Positions 1-8,355 are shown, numbered from the stretch's first letter. The stretch: 46,507 nt of DNA from Alphaproteobacteria bacterium (GCA_024642465.1 JAHEBA010000017.1:1-46507); one strand, 5' to 3'. Made by a program: numbers and translations. The notes: generated by a model from the sequence alone, not told the origin.

Positions 1-893
1 ATGCTGCACGCCATCACCGCACCGCAGGCCTTGTCACCTTCGAACCGCATCCGCGCTCGGTGTTCCAGCCGGAGCAGCCGCTGTTCCGGTTGTCGCCGCC
101 GCGGTTGAAGGCGGCGCTGGCCAAGAGTTTCGGGGCAGGGTTCTGCGCCGTCATCGGCTTCGACCGAGAGCTGGCAGCGATGGAGGCGGAAGACTTCGTG
201 CACCATTATCTCGTCGACCGGTTGGGTATCAGCCACATCGTTTCGGGCTACGACTTTCACTTCGGCAAGGGCCGCCGCGGCAACCCGGACATGCTGAAGC
301 AGCTTGGCCGCGAGCACGGCTTTGGCGTCACCATTGTCGAACAGGTTACCCGCGAGGATGGCGCATCGCCCTACTCTTCATCTTCGATCAGGGCTGCGCT
401 TCATGCCGGCCACATGGCTGCTGCCAACAGCCAGCTTGGCTACCGCTGGACCATCGTGGGCACCGTGGTCGAGGGCGACCGGCGTGGCCGCACCATCGGA
501 TTTCCAACGGTGAACATCATGCTCGACCCCGGCATGGACCCTGCCCACGGCATCTATGCCGTGCGAGTTCGCGATCTCAGCGATGACCGAAACGTGGTCC
601 ATCGCGGCGCGGCCTATTTCGGCTGGCGGCCGACCTTCGACACTGACCGGGTATTCCTAGAGGTCTACCTTCTGGGCTTCGATGGCGACCTGTACGGTCA
701 CGAACTGGCGGTGGAGTTCGTCGAAATGGTCCGCCCGGACCAGAAGTTCGCCAGTCTCGACGAGCTGGTCGCACAGATGAACCAGGACTGCGAGAACATC
801 GCAATGGTGCTCGATGCGGCCGCCGCCGTTTGCGCTGACGGGCTGCCGCTGCTTGCGGCACAGCTGGACGGCACGCTTTACGGTCATTTCTGA
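1..893 (+). CDS. ribF: Bifunctional riboflavin kinase / FAD synthetase, 5' end cut by window edge
   Basis: This enzyme phosphorylates riboflavin to FMN and adenylates FMN to FAD in the cytoplasm. The gene enters from outside the window; the reading frame is open from base 3, and the first visible residues include TFEPHPR, a typical RibF stretch before the FMN-adenylyltransferase core. The GTG at 60 is therefore internal and not the start. The SSSSIR segment corresponds to the family's ISSTxIR adenylyltransferase motif. The flavokinase half shows GDRRGRTIGFPTVN, GWRPTFD and LEVYLLGFDGDLYG, all expected. The C-terminus carries about 25 residues rich in Ala and Leu beyond the flavokinase core, which may simply be lineage-specific. 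The next gene on this strand is separated by 124 bases. Confidence 0.93.
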   Translation, partial: AARHHRTAGLVTFEPHPRSVFQPEQPLFRLSPPRLKAALAKSFGAGFCAVIGFDRELAAMEAEDFVHHYLVDRLGISHIVSGYDFHFGKGRRGNPDMLKQLGREHGFGVTIVEQVTREDGASPYSSSSIRAALHAGHMAAANSQLGYRWTIVGTVVEGDRRGRTIGFPTVNIMLDPGMDPAHGIYAVRVRDLSDDRNVVHRGAAYFGWRPTFDTDRVFLEVYLLGFDGDLYGHELAVEFVEMVRPDQKFASLDELVAQMNQDCENIAMVLDAAAAVCADGLPLLAAQLDGTLYGHF

Positions 894-1017
894 CGCTGAT
901 GGTTTTTCCGCCTGCACGTTCTGCGTTGTGATGAATTGCACATTCATTCAGGCGGGCTCCACATAGTATTATCTCATCAATCGTCATCGGAGTCACTCAG
1001 AAGAGGGAACTATCACC

Positions 1018-1320
1018 ATGAACAGCACCATCCGCACCACCGCCATCGCCGCAATCGCAGCCATTACCATTGCGGCCTCGATGGCATCACCCGCCCAGGC
1101 CCTGTCGAAGAAGGGTGGTGTAGCCCTTGGCATCGGCCTCGGCGCTCTGGCAGTCGGTGCCGCTGCTGCAGCAGCTCATGACCGCAACCGCTACTACCGC
1201 GATGAGGAATATAATTATTACGAAGGCCGCGCCTATCGCCGTGCAGCCCACCGCTGTGCTGACCGCTATGGCTGGGAAACCCGCCGCTGGTACCGCTGCA
1301 TGGATCGCCAGGGCTTCTGA
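1018..1320 (+). CDS. Small exported hypothetical protein, Gly/Ala segment and Tyr/Arg/Cys-rich C-terminus
   Basis: This 100-residue protein is not recognised as a named family. It starts with a clear Sec signal peptide (basic MNSTIRTT, an Ala/Ile-rich core, and a probable cut after SPAQA near residue 28). A short Gly/Ala hydrophobic stretch follows (residues about 33-52), like a glycine zipper. The C-terminal half is rich in Tyr, Arg and Asp and has two Cys (CADRYGW and RCMDRQ) that could form a disulphide in the periplasm. The start at 1018 has a purine-rich AGAGGGA ten bases upstream. The gene stands alone and is closed by its own terminator, so it looks like a monocistronic, independently expressed unit. 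Similar small basic secreted proteins are common in rhizobia; function unknown. Confidence 0.75.
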   Translation: MNSTIRTTAIAAIAAITIAASMASPAQALSKKGGVALGIGLGALAVGAAAAAAHDRNRYYRDEEYNYYEGRAYRRAAHRCADRYGWETRRWYRCMDRQGF

Positions 1321-1348
1321 TCCCGCGCTAAGGCAGTTTGACAACGCA

Positions 1349-1378
1349 ACATCGCCGGTAACTTCCGGCGGTGTTTTT
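1349..1378 (+). terminator. Rho-independent terminator
   Basis: A 10-bp stem (1349-1358 with 1365-1374, one G-U pair) closes the loop TAACTT and is followed by a run of T. It lies 28 bases after the stop of the small exported protein and ends that transcript before the convergent DUF4170 gene. Confidence 0.85.
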
Positions 1379-1394
1379 CGTTGCTCCCGCGCAA

Positions 1395-1631
1395 TCAGCT
1401 CTCCGGATCAAGCAGCCGGTGCAGGTGCACGATGAAATACCGCATCGAGGCGTTGTCGATGGTGGCGCGGGCCTTTTCTTCCCAGGCCAGCTTGGCGGTC
1501 GCATAGTTGGGATAGATACCGACCACGTCGAGCTTGTCGAGATCCTTGAAATGGACCTTGTCGAGGCTGGTCAGTTCGCCGCCGAAAACCAGGTGAAGCA
1601 GCTGGTCGGGATGTTTTTCCGTGTCGGCCAT
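1395..1631 (-). CDS. DUF4170 domain protein
   Basis: This 78-residue cytoplasmic protein matches the DUF4170 family by its LLHLVFGGEL and VVGIYPNYATAKLAWEEKA segments. The function of the family is unknown. The frame is open further upstream to 1709, but that would overlap the preceding gene's end, and the ATG at 1631 gives the family's usual short length and N-terminus (MADTEKHPDQ). It follows the CysQ-like phosphatase by 40 bases and is the last gene of the ubiA-pmbA-cysQ-DUF4170 group on the minus strand. The same neighbourhood is, to my knowledge, common in Rhizobiales. Confidence 0.82.
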   Translation of the reverse strand: MADTEKHPDQLLHLVFGGELTSLDKVHFKDLDKLDVVGIYPNYATAKLAWEEKARATIDNASMRYFIVHLHRLLDPES

Positions 1632-1671
1632 GCCGGATGTCTCCAGAAGTGCAATATTGCAGTGCAGCAAA

Positions 1672-2490
1672 TCAGCTGCTGATATGCAACCGTTCGCCAA
1701 GCTCGTCAAGCAAGGCGGAAGGGCCAGCCATGAGCCCGGTCCGGCGCGTGCTGTCGCGGTTGTAGGTGAAAGCCTGACCCGTCATGTCGCGCGTTGCGCC
1801 GCCGGCCTCGCAAACGATCAGGTCGCCTGGTGCCAGGTCCCAGTCGGACTTCTGGCCGAAGGCAATTGTGGCGTCGCACTCGCCCGTTGCCACCAGGCAG
1901 TGGCGAAGGATGAGGGATGTGGTCATGGCGCACGTCATTTGCGGGGCATGTCCGCCGCGCCAGCGATCGCGCGACAACACGCTCTTGTGTGCCACGATTC
2001 GCGCGCCATCCAGTCCGCTGCGGTCAGACACCTTGAGCACATCGCCGTTGAGCCGCGCCCCACCGCCCTTCACCGCCTCGTAGAAGCGGCCCTGTTCAGG
2101 TGCAAATGCAGCCGCCGCCACCGGCTTGCCGTCCAGCGTCAGCGCCGCACCCACGCACCAGTGCCCGGTGCCGGCCACGAACGCGGAGGTGCCGTCGATC
2201 GGGTCCACTATCCAGACCAGCCGACGCGACCGGCTTTCCTCGTCGCGCACGGTTTCCTCCGACAGCCAGCCCGAGCCCGGCAGGCCCTCGAGCAGACGCG
2301 CCGCAAGCAGCCTGTCCACCGCAAGATCGGCCTCAGATACCGGCGTGCCATCGCGCTTGTCCCATGCATCCACGCCAGCACGGAACATCTTCAGCGCCAT
2401 CTCGCCTGCTTCTCGCACGGCCTCGCACAACAGCCGGTGTTCGGCCTCGAAACCGGATGCGTCATGTTTTCTGGTTTCAAGCACCTGCAA
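1672..2490 (-). CDS. cysQ: Inositol monophosphatase family phosphatase, 3'(2'),5'-bisphosphate nucleotidase (CysQ-like)
   Basis: The 272-residue protein belongs to the Mg-dependent, Li-sensitive phosphatase superfamily. The first signature, WIVDPIDGTSAF (residues 93-104), supplies metal ligands D96 and D99; E78 or E79 in WLSEET completes the first site, and WDLAPGD (217-223) gives the C-terminal metal Asp. In bacteria such proteins next to core genes usually remove the 3'-phosphate of PAP(S), a by-product of sulphate assimilation, but inositol-1-phosphatase or another sugar phosphatase activity cannot be excluded. The start at 2490 overlaps the end of pmbA by 14 bases, so the two are probably translated from one message. 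Confidence 0.85.
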   Translation of the reverse strand: MQVLETRKHDASGFEAEHRLLCEAVREAGEMALKMFRAGVDAWDKRDGTPVSEADLAVDRLLAARLLEGLPGSGWLSEETVRDEESRSRRLVWIVDPIDGTSAFVAGTGHWCVGAALTLDGKPVAAAAFAPEQGRFYEAVKGGGARLNGDVLKVSDRSGLDGARIVAHKSVLSRDRWRGGHAPQMTCAMTTSLILRHCLVATGECDATIAFGQKSDWDLAPGDLIVCEAGGATRDMTGQAFTYNRDSTRRTGLMAGPSALLDELGERLHISS

Positions 2491-3817
2491 CGGTCATTCC
2501 TTCCACAAGGCATGTCGGCGCGTTGGTGCTGCCGCGGAACTCCAGGTCATCGGCAGGGGTCAGCCTTGCGAACATGTCCTTCAGGTTGCCGGCAATGGTG
2601 ATCTCCGAGACCGGGTAGGCGATTTCGCCATTCTCGAACCACAGGCCTGATGCACCGCGCGAGAAGTCGCCGGTAATGAGGTTGACGCCGGCGGAGAACA
2701 TCGAGGTGATCAGTACGCCCGAACCCGCCTCGCGCATCAGGTCCTGCGCCGACTTGTTGCCGGCGGCAAGCCACAGATTGGTGGCCGACGGCGACGGCTG
2801 CCCGCCGGTAGAGCGTGCCGCGCGGCCGTTGCTGGCAAGGCTGAGTTTCGCCGCCGTGCGCCCGTCCAGCAGCCAGTGCCGCAACGCCCCATCCTCGACC
2901 AGCGCAAGCCGGCCGCTGTGCTGGCCTTCGGCATCGAACGGCCTCGAGGCCGCGCCGCGCACCAGCCGGGCGTCGTCGATGATCTGTACGCCGGGGGCGA
3001 ACAGGGCTTCACCCATGCTGTCCTTCAGGAAGCTGGTGCCGCGCGCCACGGCAGACCCGTTGGCGGCCTGCGCCAGCAGCGATGGGAACGTGGACGCCAC
3101 CCGCGCCTCGAAGATGACCGGGCACTTGCGGGACTTCATCTTGCGCGGGTTCAGAGCCCGCACTGCCAGCTCCCCGGCACGCCTGCCGATTGCTTCAGGC
3201 GGGGCAAGATCGGCGAAGTGCACCTTGGAGGAATAGTCGTAATCCCTCTCCATGGCGGTGCCCTCGCCTGCGATGGCCGTGGCCGAAATCGAGTGGCCCG
3301 AGCGCGAGTAGCTACCCGAAAAGCCCAGCGAGTTGACCACCGCAATGGTGCGGCGGCCCGAATAGGCGGTGGCGCTGTCGGTCTTGCTGACGCCGTTGAC
3401 CGCCTTCGCCTCCGCCTCGGCGGCAATCGCGAGTTCCTTCAGCTGGTCAGGTGAAGGCGACGCTCCGTCGTCCAGGTCGAGAGCCGCCGCATCAATGGCA
3501 TCCGCCGCCGGCGGCAGAAGCTTCAGGCTGGGATCGGGTGGAGCGACCTTTGCCATTGCCACGGCGCGTTCCGCCATCGCTGCAAGGTCCGCCTCGGAAC
3601 GTACCGCGCCCGACACCACTGCGCCCGCGCCGTTCACGAACACCCGCAGGCCGAAGTCCTGTGTCTCCGAGCGCTCGATTTCGTCCACCTGGCCGTTGCG
3701 AACCTTGACGTTGAGGCCGGCGGCGTCCACCGCCATCACGTCGGCCGCATCGGCGCCGGCGCGGGTCGCTGCATCAAGCAGCCGTGCTGCCAGGTCTGTA
3801 ATCTTGTTGTCGGTCAT
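2477..3817 (-). CDS. pmbA: TldD/PmbA family protein, TldE subunit
   Basis: This 446-residue protein is the TldE/PmbA partner of the TldD/TldE metalloprotease, which degrades or trims small peptides in the cytoplasm (in E. coli, CcdA antitoxin and the microcin B17 precursor). The N-terminal half has the family pattern around residues 35-60 (VRNGQVDEIERSE, FGLRVFVNGAG), and the C-terminal half carries the Gly-rich core with SFLKDSMGE and DFSRGASGLWFENG. It lacks the HExxxH motif that TldD has, as expected for the inert half of the heterodimer. The ATG at 3817 is chosen because it overlaps the ubiA stop as ATGA, giving translational coupling; an 80-residue upstream extension of the frame lies within ubiA and is spurious. 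Its TldD partner is at 15903-17333. Confidence 0.93.
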   Translation of the reverse strand: MTDNKITDLAARLLDAATRAGADAADVMAVDAAGLNVKVRNGQVDEIERSETQDFGLRVFVNGAGAVVSGAVRSEADLAAMAERAVAMAKVAPPDPSLKLLPPAADAIDAAALDLDDGASPSPDQLKELAIAAEAEAKAVNGVSKTDSATAYSGRRTIAVVNSLGFSGSYSRSGHSISATAIAGEGTAMERDYDYSSKVHFADLAPPEAIGRRAGELAVRALNPRKMKSRKCPVIFEARVASTFPSLLAQAANGSAVARGTSFLKDSMGEALFAPGVQIIDDARLVRGAASRPFDAEGQHSGRLALVEDGALRHWLLDGRTAAKLSLASNGRAARSTGGQPSPSATNLWLAAGNKSAQDLMREAGSGVLITSMFSAGVNLITGDFSRGASGLWFENGEIAYPVSEITIAGNLKDMFARLTPADDLEFRGSTNAPTCLVEGMTVAGA

Positions 3818-4761
3818 CCGTTGATCCTGAACAGGCTGTCGAGCACCGCCGCGGCGAAGATGATCAGGCCGAAATTGCGGTTCGACCGGAACAGCCTGAG
3901 GCAGCGTGTGGGGTCGTCGATATCGAGCCGCGACATCTGCCAGGCCGCATGCAGCGCCGCTGCCGCGATGCCGGTGAAGAAGATGACGCCGGCTCCCGCC
4001 AGATGGCCTGCCGCAGCAATCAGCGCTAGCGCGATAGTAAAGAAGAACACCAGCCATTTGGGCGTGGCAGGACCGAACTTCAAGGCGGTGGACTTCACCC
4101 CGATGAGCAGGTCATCCTCCTTGTCCTGGTGGGCGTAGATGGTGTCATAGGCGAGCGTCCACGAGATGCCGCCCAGATACAGCAGTACCGGTGCCCACTC
4201 GAGGTGACCACGCACCGCTGCCCAGCCGAGCAGTGCGCCCCAGTTGAAGGCGAGCCCGAGAAACACCTGCGGCCAGTAGGTAAACCGCTTCATGAACGGA
4301 TAAATGGCGACCAGCCCGAGCGAAATGACGCCCAGTATGATAGCGTACCAGTTGAACTGGATCAGCACCAGGAACCCGGTCAGGGACATCGCGATCATGA
4401 ACACCTTGGCGGCCTTCACCGACACCTGGCCGGACGGGATCGGCCGCGACCGGGTACGCGCCACAGAGCCGTCGAAGTCGCGGTCGACGATGTCGTTGAA
4501 GGTGCAGCCCGCCCCGCGCATCACGATGGCGCCGATCAGAAATAGCACCAGGTTCCATACGTTCGGTACACCGCCGCCAGACGCCACCTGCGCCAGCGCT
4601 ATGGTCCACCAGCCGGGCAACAGCAGCAGCCACCAGCCGATCGGCCGTTCCAGCCGCGCCAGCCGCGCGAACGGGCGCCAGCTTTCAGGCAGCACCCTGT
4701 CGGCCCAGTGCTCGCGCACCGCATCGGCAACGCGGCCATCTGTATTGGAAGTATCACTCAT
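3814..4761 (-). CDS. ubiA: 4-hydroxybenzoate polyprenyltransferase
   Basis: This integral membrane enzyme attaches the polyprenyl chain to 4-hydroxybenzoate, a committed step of ubiquinone synthesis. The 315-residue protein shows the first Asp-rich prenyl-diphosphate/Mg motif NDIVDRDFD (residues 89-97) followed by the RSRPIPSG loop, and the second motif YAHQDKEDD near residue 210. About eight hydrophobic segments lie between residues 42 and 312. It is the first gene of the minus-strand group ubiA-pmbA-cysQ-DUF4170 and is divergent from rsmE with 88 bases between their starts, where the promoters for both should lie. Quinone supply fits the oxidase operon elsewhere in the window. Confidence 0.95.
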   Translation of the reverse strand: MSDTSNTDGRVADAVREHWADRVLPESWRPFARLARLERPIGWWLLLLPGWWTIALAQVASGGGVPNVWNLVLFLIGAIVMRGAGCTFNDIVDRDFDGSVARTRSRPIPSGQVSVKAAKVFMIAMSLTGFLVLIQFNWYAIILGVISLGLVAIYPFMKRFTYWPQVFLGLAFNWGALLGWAAVRGHLEWAPVLLYLGGISWTLAYDTIYAHQDKEDDLLIGVKSTALKFGPATPKWLVFFFTIALALIAAAGHLAGAGVIFFTGIAAAALHAAWQMSRLDIDDPTRCLRLFRSNRNFGLIIFAAAVLDSLFRING

Positions 4762-4849
4762 GATTGCGCTTTGTTTACGTGAAACCTGGCGACAATCAAA
4801 ACACGATTTCGAGTTGCATCAGGCAGGACCGGCGCGATAGCAGTTCGTC

Positions 4850-5590
4850 ATGGCAAAGTCGCAAGGCCGGGTCCCGCGCCTCTACATCGATGAAAAACTT
4901 TCCGCCCACGCGGACGTCGTGCTGCCACGCGAGGATTCGCACTACCTTGTCACCGTGCTCAGGCTCGGCGAGGGGGCGGAGGTTCGCCTGTTCAACGAGC
5001 GCGACGGTGAATGGTCTTGCGAGCTCACCGGCGCGCATCGCAAGGCGGCAGCCGCCGAACCGCGCGAACTGTTGCGCGCTGCTTCGCCGCCGCCCGACAT
5101 CGATTACCTGTTCGCACCGCTCAAGAGCGCGCGGCTGGACTATCTGGCGCAAAAGGCGACCGAAATGGGCGTGCGCCGCATCCGGCCGGTGATCACGCAA
5201 CATACCGTGGCCGAACGCGTCAAAACGGACCGGCTGCGCGCCAATGCCATCGAGGCGGCAGAACAGTGCAACATGGTCTGGGTCCCGGAAGTGCAGGAGC
5301 CGGTAAGGCTGGCGGATGCGCTGGCGGGCCTTGAGGCCGGAAGACGTCTCATCTTCTGCGATGAGGCGGCCGGGATGGCCAATCCGGTCGAGGCGCTGAA
5401 AACCGTCTTGCCCGGCCCGCTGGCAGTGTTGCTGGGACCGGAAGGCGGTTTCTCAGAAGACGAGCGCGCCATGATCCGCACCGTACCGGGCTGCGTGGCC
5501 CTGTCACTCGGGCCCCGCATCATGCGCGCCGATACAGCGGCAGTCGCCGTGCTGGCGCTGGTGCAATCAGTGTTGGGAGATTGGCGTTAG
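4850..5590 (+). CDS. rsmE: 16S rRNA (uracil-1498-N3)-methyltransferase
   Basis: RsmE methylates U1498 of 16S rRNA in the 30S subunit using SAM. The 246-residue protein has an N-terminal PUA-like RNA-binding domain (to about residue 75, with HYLVTVLRLGEGAEVRLFN) and a C-terminal SPOUT domain with the knot signature LLGPEGGFSEDE (near residue 194) and LGPRIMRADTAA (near 223). Length and motifs are standard. The start ATG at 4850 directly follows the divergent ubiA promoter region. Confidence 0.95.
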   Translation: MAKSQGRVPRLYIDEKLSAHADVVLPREDSHYLVTVLRLGEGAEVRLFNERDGEWSCELTGAHRKAAAAEPRELLRAASPPPDIDYLFAPLKSARLDYLAQKATEMGVRRIRPVITQHTVAERVKTDRLRANAIEAAEQCNMVWVPEVQEPVRLADALAGLEAGRRLIFCDEAAGMANPVEALKTVLPGPLAVLLGPEGGFSEDERAMIRTVPGCVALSLGPRIMRADTAAVAVLALVQSVLGDWR

Positions 5591-5651
5591 ACCGCCACTT
5601 TCCCACCATTTGTCTGCAACATCAGGTGTTACACTTGCCCCCAATATCGCG

Positions 5652-5657
5652 AGGAGG
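5652..5657 (+). promoter_or_regulatory. Shine-Dalgarno that supports a TTG start
   Basis: The perfect anti-16S match AGGAGG ends eight bases before TTG at 5666. The nearest in-frame ATG (5681) is 23 bases away, too far for this site, so the downstream gene very probably starts at the TTG. Confidence 0.75.
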
Positions 5658-5665
5658 CGCTGGCA

Positions 5666-6823
5666 TTGGCATCGAGCGGCATGCGGGTTCTGGTTGGGAC
5701 TACCAAGGGGGCATGCATCGTCGCGGGCGATGCAGACCGCTCCGGCTGGCAGGTGTCGGGACCGCACTGCGGCGGTTGGTCGATAAATCACGTGATCGGC
5801 GATCCGGCCAGCGGCACCATATGGGCCGGCGGCGGAGGCGACTGGCATGGAGCCGGCGTATGGCGGTCTGATGATGGTGGCGGCAACTGGCATCTGTGCA
5901 AGCTGACCAGGGGCCAGATGGACGAGTGGGCAGCGAACGACAAGGACTTCGCCCAGATGATCGGCTGGCGCGACGAGCCCTTGCCGTTCAACGCCGACTT
6001 CTCGCAGGTCTGGTCGCTGAACCATGCTCATGGCGCTCTGTACGCAGGCACCAAACCTGCCGGACTGCTGAAGAGCACTGACGGCGGTGATAGTTGGGAA
6101 CGCGTGCAGGGCCTTAGCGATCATCCTTCCGCCAAGGACTGGAACCCGGGTGCGGCGGGCCTCGTGCTGCACACCATCGTGCCGGATCCGCATGATGCAT
6201 CAAAGATATGGATCGGGATTTCTGCAGCCGGGGTCTTCGCCACCGAAGATGGCGGCAAGAGCTGGGAGCGCCGCAATCGCTTGTCCAACGCCGAAGCCTG
6301 CGGCGGGCACTCGCACCCTGCAGCCCCGCGCGACGGCGAAATCGGTCACTGCGTGCACAACATGATGCGCGCGCCTGGGGCAGGCGATGTGCTCTATCAG
6401 CAAAATCATCATGGCGTCTGGCGATCTGGAGACGGCGGACGCAGTTGGGACGACATTACCGGCAGTCTGCCCTCGACCTTCGGCTTTCCCATCTGCGTGC
6501 ATCCCCGCGACCCCTCTACGGTCTGGACGCTGCCATTGAACGGTGACATGGCTGGCCGGTTTCCACCCGGTGCCGCCGCTGCCGTATGGCGCTCGCGCGA
6601 TGCTGGCCAGACATGGCAGCCGATGCGCCAGGGACTGCCGCAGGAAGCCTGCTTCTTTACCGTGCTGCGCCAGGCCATGGCACGCGATGAACTAGAACCG
6701 GCCGGAGTCTATTTCGGCACCAACAGCGGCTCGGTGTTCGCAAGCTTCGATGAGGGCGATAGCTGGCACGAAATCGCCCGCCACCTGCCGACGGTGCTTT
6801 CGGTTGAGGTAACCGGCCGCTGA
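5666..6823 (+). CDS. Six-Asp-box (BNR) beta-propeller protein, sialidase/VPS10-like fold
   Basis: The 385-residue protein contains six Asp-box motifs (SxDxGxxW) at residues 68-75, 137-144, 193-200, 254-261, 310-317 and 360-367, spaced about 50-70 residues apart, which predicts a six-bladed propeller. Asp-boxes are structural turns shared by sialidases, sortilins and photosystem assembly factors and do not by themselves indicate glycosidase activity; I do not see the Arg triad context of sialidases clearly enough to claim it. There is no signal peptide: the N-terminus MASSGMRVLVGTTKG goes straight into the first strand, so a cytoplasmic location is likely. The TTG start is supported by an AGGAGG site. 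It sits between rsmE and gshA, and its stop codon lies in the loop of a hairpin. Confidence 0.82.
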   Translation: MASSGMRVLVGTTKGACIVAGDADRSGWQVSGPHCGGWSINHVIGDPASGTIWAGGGGDWHGAGVWRSDDGGGNWHLCKLTRGQMDEWAANDKDFAQMIGWRDEPLPFNADFSQVWSLNHAHGALYAGTKPAGLLKSTDGGDSWERVQGLSDHPSAKDWNPGAAGLVLHTIVPDPHDASKIWIGISAAGVFATEDGGKSWERRNRLSNAEACGGHSHPAAPRDGEIGHCVHNMMRAPGAGDVLYQQNHHGVWRSGDGGRSWDDITGSLPSTFGFPICVHPRDPSTVWTLPLNGDMAGRFPPGAAAAVWRSRDAGQTWQPMRQGLPQEACFFTVLRQAMARDELEPAGVYFGTNSGSVFASFDEGDSWHEIARHLPTVLSVEVTGR

Positions 6824-6839
6824 CATGTGAAAGCCGGTT
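6811..6839 (+). other. Hairpin around the stop codon of the propeller gene
   Basis: A perfect 7-bp inverted repeat (6811-6817 with 6833-6839) has a 15-base loop that holds the end of the coding sequence. No T run follows. It is immediately followed by a second hairpin. Confidence 0.5.
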
Positions 6840-6872
6840 GCGGGTGACGTCAAAAATCTTTGACTTGCCCGC
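6840..6872 (+). other. Extended imperfect palindrome between propeller gene and gshA
   Basis: Inner arms GTCAAA (6849-6854) and TTTGAC (6859-6864) flank AATC, and outer arms GCGGG (6840-6844) and CCCGC (6868-6872) extend the structure. It could be an RNA hairpin that weakens read-through into gshA or a protein-binding operator; the sequence does not decide. Confidence 0.5.
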
Positions 6873-6961
6873 TGCCCGTCCCGCGCGATAGACGGTGTGT
6901 CTGAAAAAATGGAATGATCGGCGCTGCCGCAAGGCAGCCGGCTGCAAGGGTGGAAACTGCG

Positions 6962-8344
6962 ATGAGCGTAGCCGTTCCTGATACCGCTGAGACCCGCGCC
7001 ACAGTCGAGGACAAGGAGCAGCTTGTCCGCTACTTGGAAAGCGGCTGCAAGCCGAAGGCCGGCTGGCGCATCGGAACCGAGCACGAGAAGTTCGCCTTCC
7101 TCACCGACACGCTGGAACCGGTGCCGTATTTCGGTGAGCGCTCCATCAAGGCGCTGCTGGACGGCATGGCCGAGCGCTTCGGCTGGCAGCCGGCAGTAGA
7201 AGGCGGTCACATCATCGGCCTGTCCGACCCTGCCACCGGCGCCAATGTTTCGCTTGAGCCGGGCGGCCAGTTCGAACTGTCCGGTGCCCCGCTCGAAAAC
7301 ATCTTCCAGACCTGTCAGGAAGTGCACGAACACCTGATGCAGGTGCGCGAAGTGGGCGATGAACTTGGCATCGGATTCCTGGGCCTCGGCTTCAATCCGA
7401 TGTGGAAACTCGATGAGATTCCCGTAATGCCCAAGGGCCGTTACAAGATCATGCGCGAATACATGGCGAAAAAGGGCAAGCTTGGACGCGACATGATGTT
7501 CCGCTCCTGCACCGTTCAGGTGAACCAGGACTTCGGCTCCGAAGCCGACATGGTGCAGAAGATGCGGGTGAGCCTGGCGCTGCAGCCTGTCGCCACGGCG
7601 CTGTTCGCCGCATCGCCGTTCACCGAAGGAAAGCCCAACGGCTTCCGCTCGTTCCGCTCGCAGATCTGGACCGACACCGACCCGGACCGCACCGGCATGC
7701 TGCCGTTCGTGTTCGACGACGGCTTCGGGTTCGAACAGTACGTGGACTATGCGCTCGACGTGCCGATGTATTTCGTCAACCGCAACGGCCAGTACATCGA
7801 TGCGACCGGCCAGAGTTTCCGCGATTTCATCGCCGGCAAGCTGCCGGCGCTGCCGGGCGAGAAGCCGACCATGAAGGACTGGGCCGATCACATGACCACC
7901 ATCTTCCCCGAAGTGCGGCTGAAGAAGTTCATCGAGCAGCGTGGCGCCGATGCCGGGGCCTGGCGTCGCCTGTGCGCCTTGCCGGCCTTCTGGGCCGGCC
8001 TGCTGTATGAACAGTCCGCGCTCGATGCGGCCTGGGATTTGTGTAAGGACTGGACGGCAGAACAGCGTCAGGCCCTGCGCGACGCGGTGCCGGTGGAAGG
8101 TCTCGAGGCCACCATTGCGGGCCGCAAGCTGCAGGACGTTGCCATCGACGTGCTGGCCATCGCCCGTGGCGGGCTTGATGCACGCGACATTCGCGGGCCC
8201 GGCGACAAGACCGAAGCCAAGTTCATCGACGTGCTGGACGAGATCGCCCAGTCGGGCAACTCCGCGGCCGACGAGTTACTAAATCTCTACAACACGCAAT
8301 GGGATCACAACATCGAGCGGGTCTATCGCGACTTTGCTTTTTGA
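6962..8344 (+). CDS. gshA: Glutamate-cysteine ligase, alphaproteobacterial/plant type
   Basis: GshA joins glutamate and cysteine with ATP in the first and limiting step of glutathione synthesis. The protein (460 residues from ATG 6962) fits the class found in alphaproteobacteria and plants, about 450-460 residues, with WRIGTEHEKFAF near the N-terminus (glutamate and Mg binding), SLEPGGQFELSGAP, and MMFRSCTVQVNQDFGSE in the ATP-grasp-like core. A frame extension to 6914 would add 16 residues but gives no better ribosome site. Glutathione supply matches the peroxiredoxin and thiol-oxidoreductase genes later in the window. The upstream 138 bases hold two hairpins. Confidence 0.95.
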   Translation: MSVAVPDTAETRATVEDKEQLVRYLESGCKPKAGWRIGTEHEKFAFLTDTLEPVPYFGERSIKALLDGMAERFGWQPAVEGGHIIGLSDPATGANVSLEPGGQFELSGAPLENIFQTCQEVHEHLMQVREVGDELGIGFLGLGFNPMWKLDEIPVMPKGRYKIMREYMAKKGKLGRDMMFRSCTVQVNQDFGSEADMVQKMRVSLALQPVATALFAASPFTEGKPNGFRSFRSQIWTDTDPDRTGMLPFVFDDGFGFEQYVDYALDVPMYFVNRNGQYIDATGQSFRDFIAGKLPALPGEKPTMKDWADHMTTIFPEVRLKKFIEQRGADAGAWRRLCALPAFWAGLLYEQSALDAAWDLCKDWTAEQRQALRDAVPVEGLEATIAGRKLQDVAIDVLAIARGGLDARDIRGPGDKTEAKFIDVLDEIAQSGNSAADELLNLYNTQWDHNIERVYRDFAF

Positions 8345-8355
8345 GGTGGCTTGAT

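Noticed and set aside
904..955. CCGCCTG (908-914) and CAGGCGG (949-955) inverted repeat as a riboswitch or terminator after ribF
   Set aside because: The 34-base loop lacks a conserved core, and no T run follows; chance pairing in G+C-rich DNA is likely.
3817..4057. An 80-residue N-terminal extension of PmbA
   Set aside because: It lies within ubiA in a different frame, has no similarity to the family, and the ATGA overlap at 3814-3817 gives a better start.
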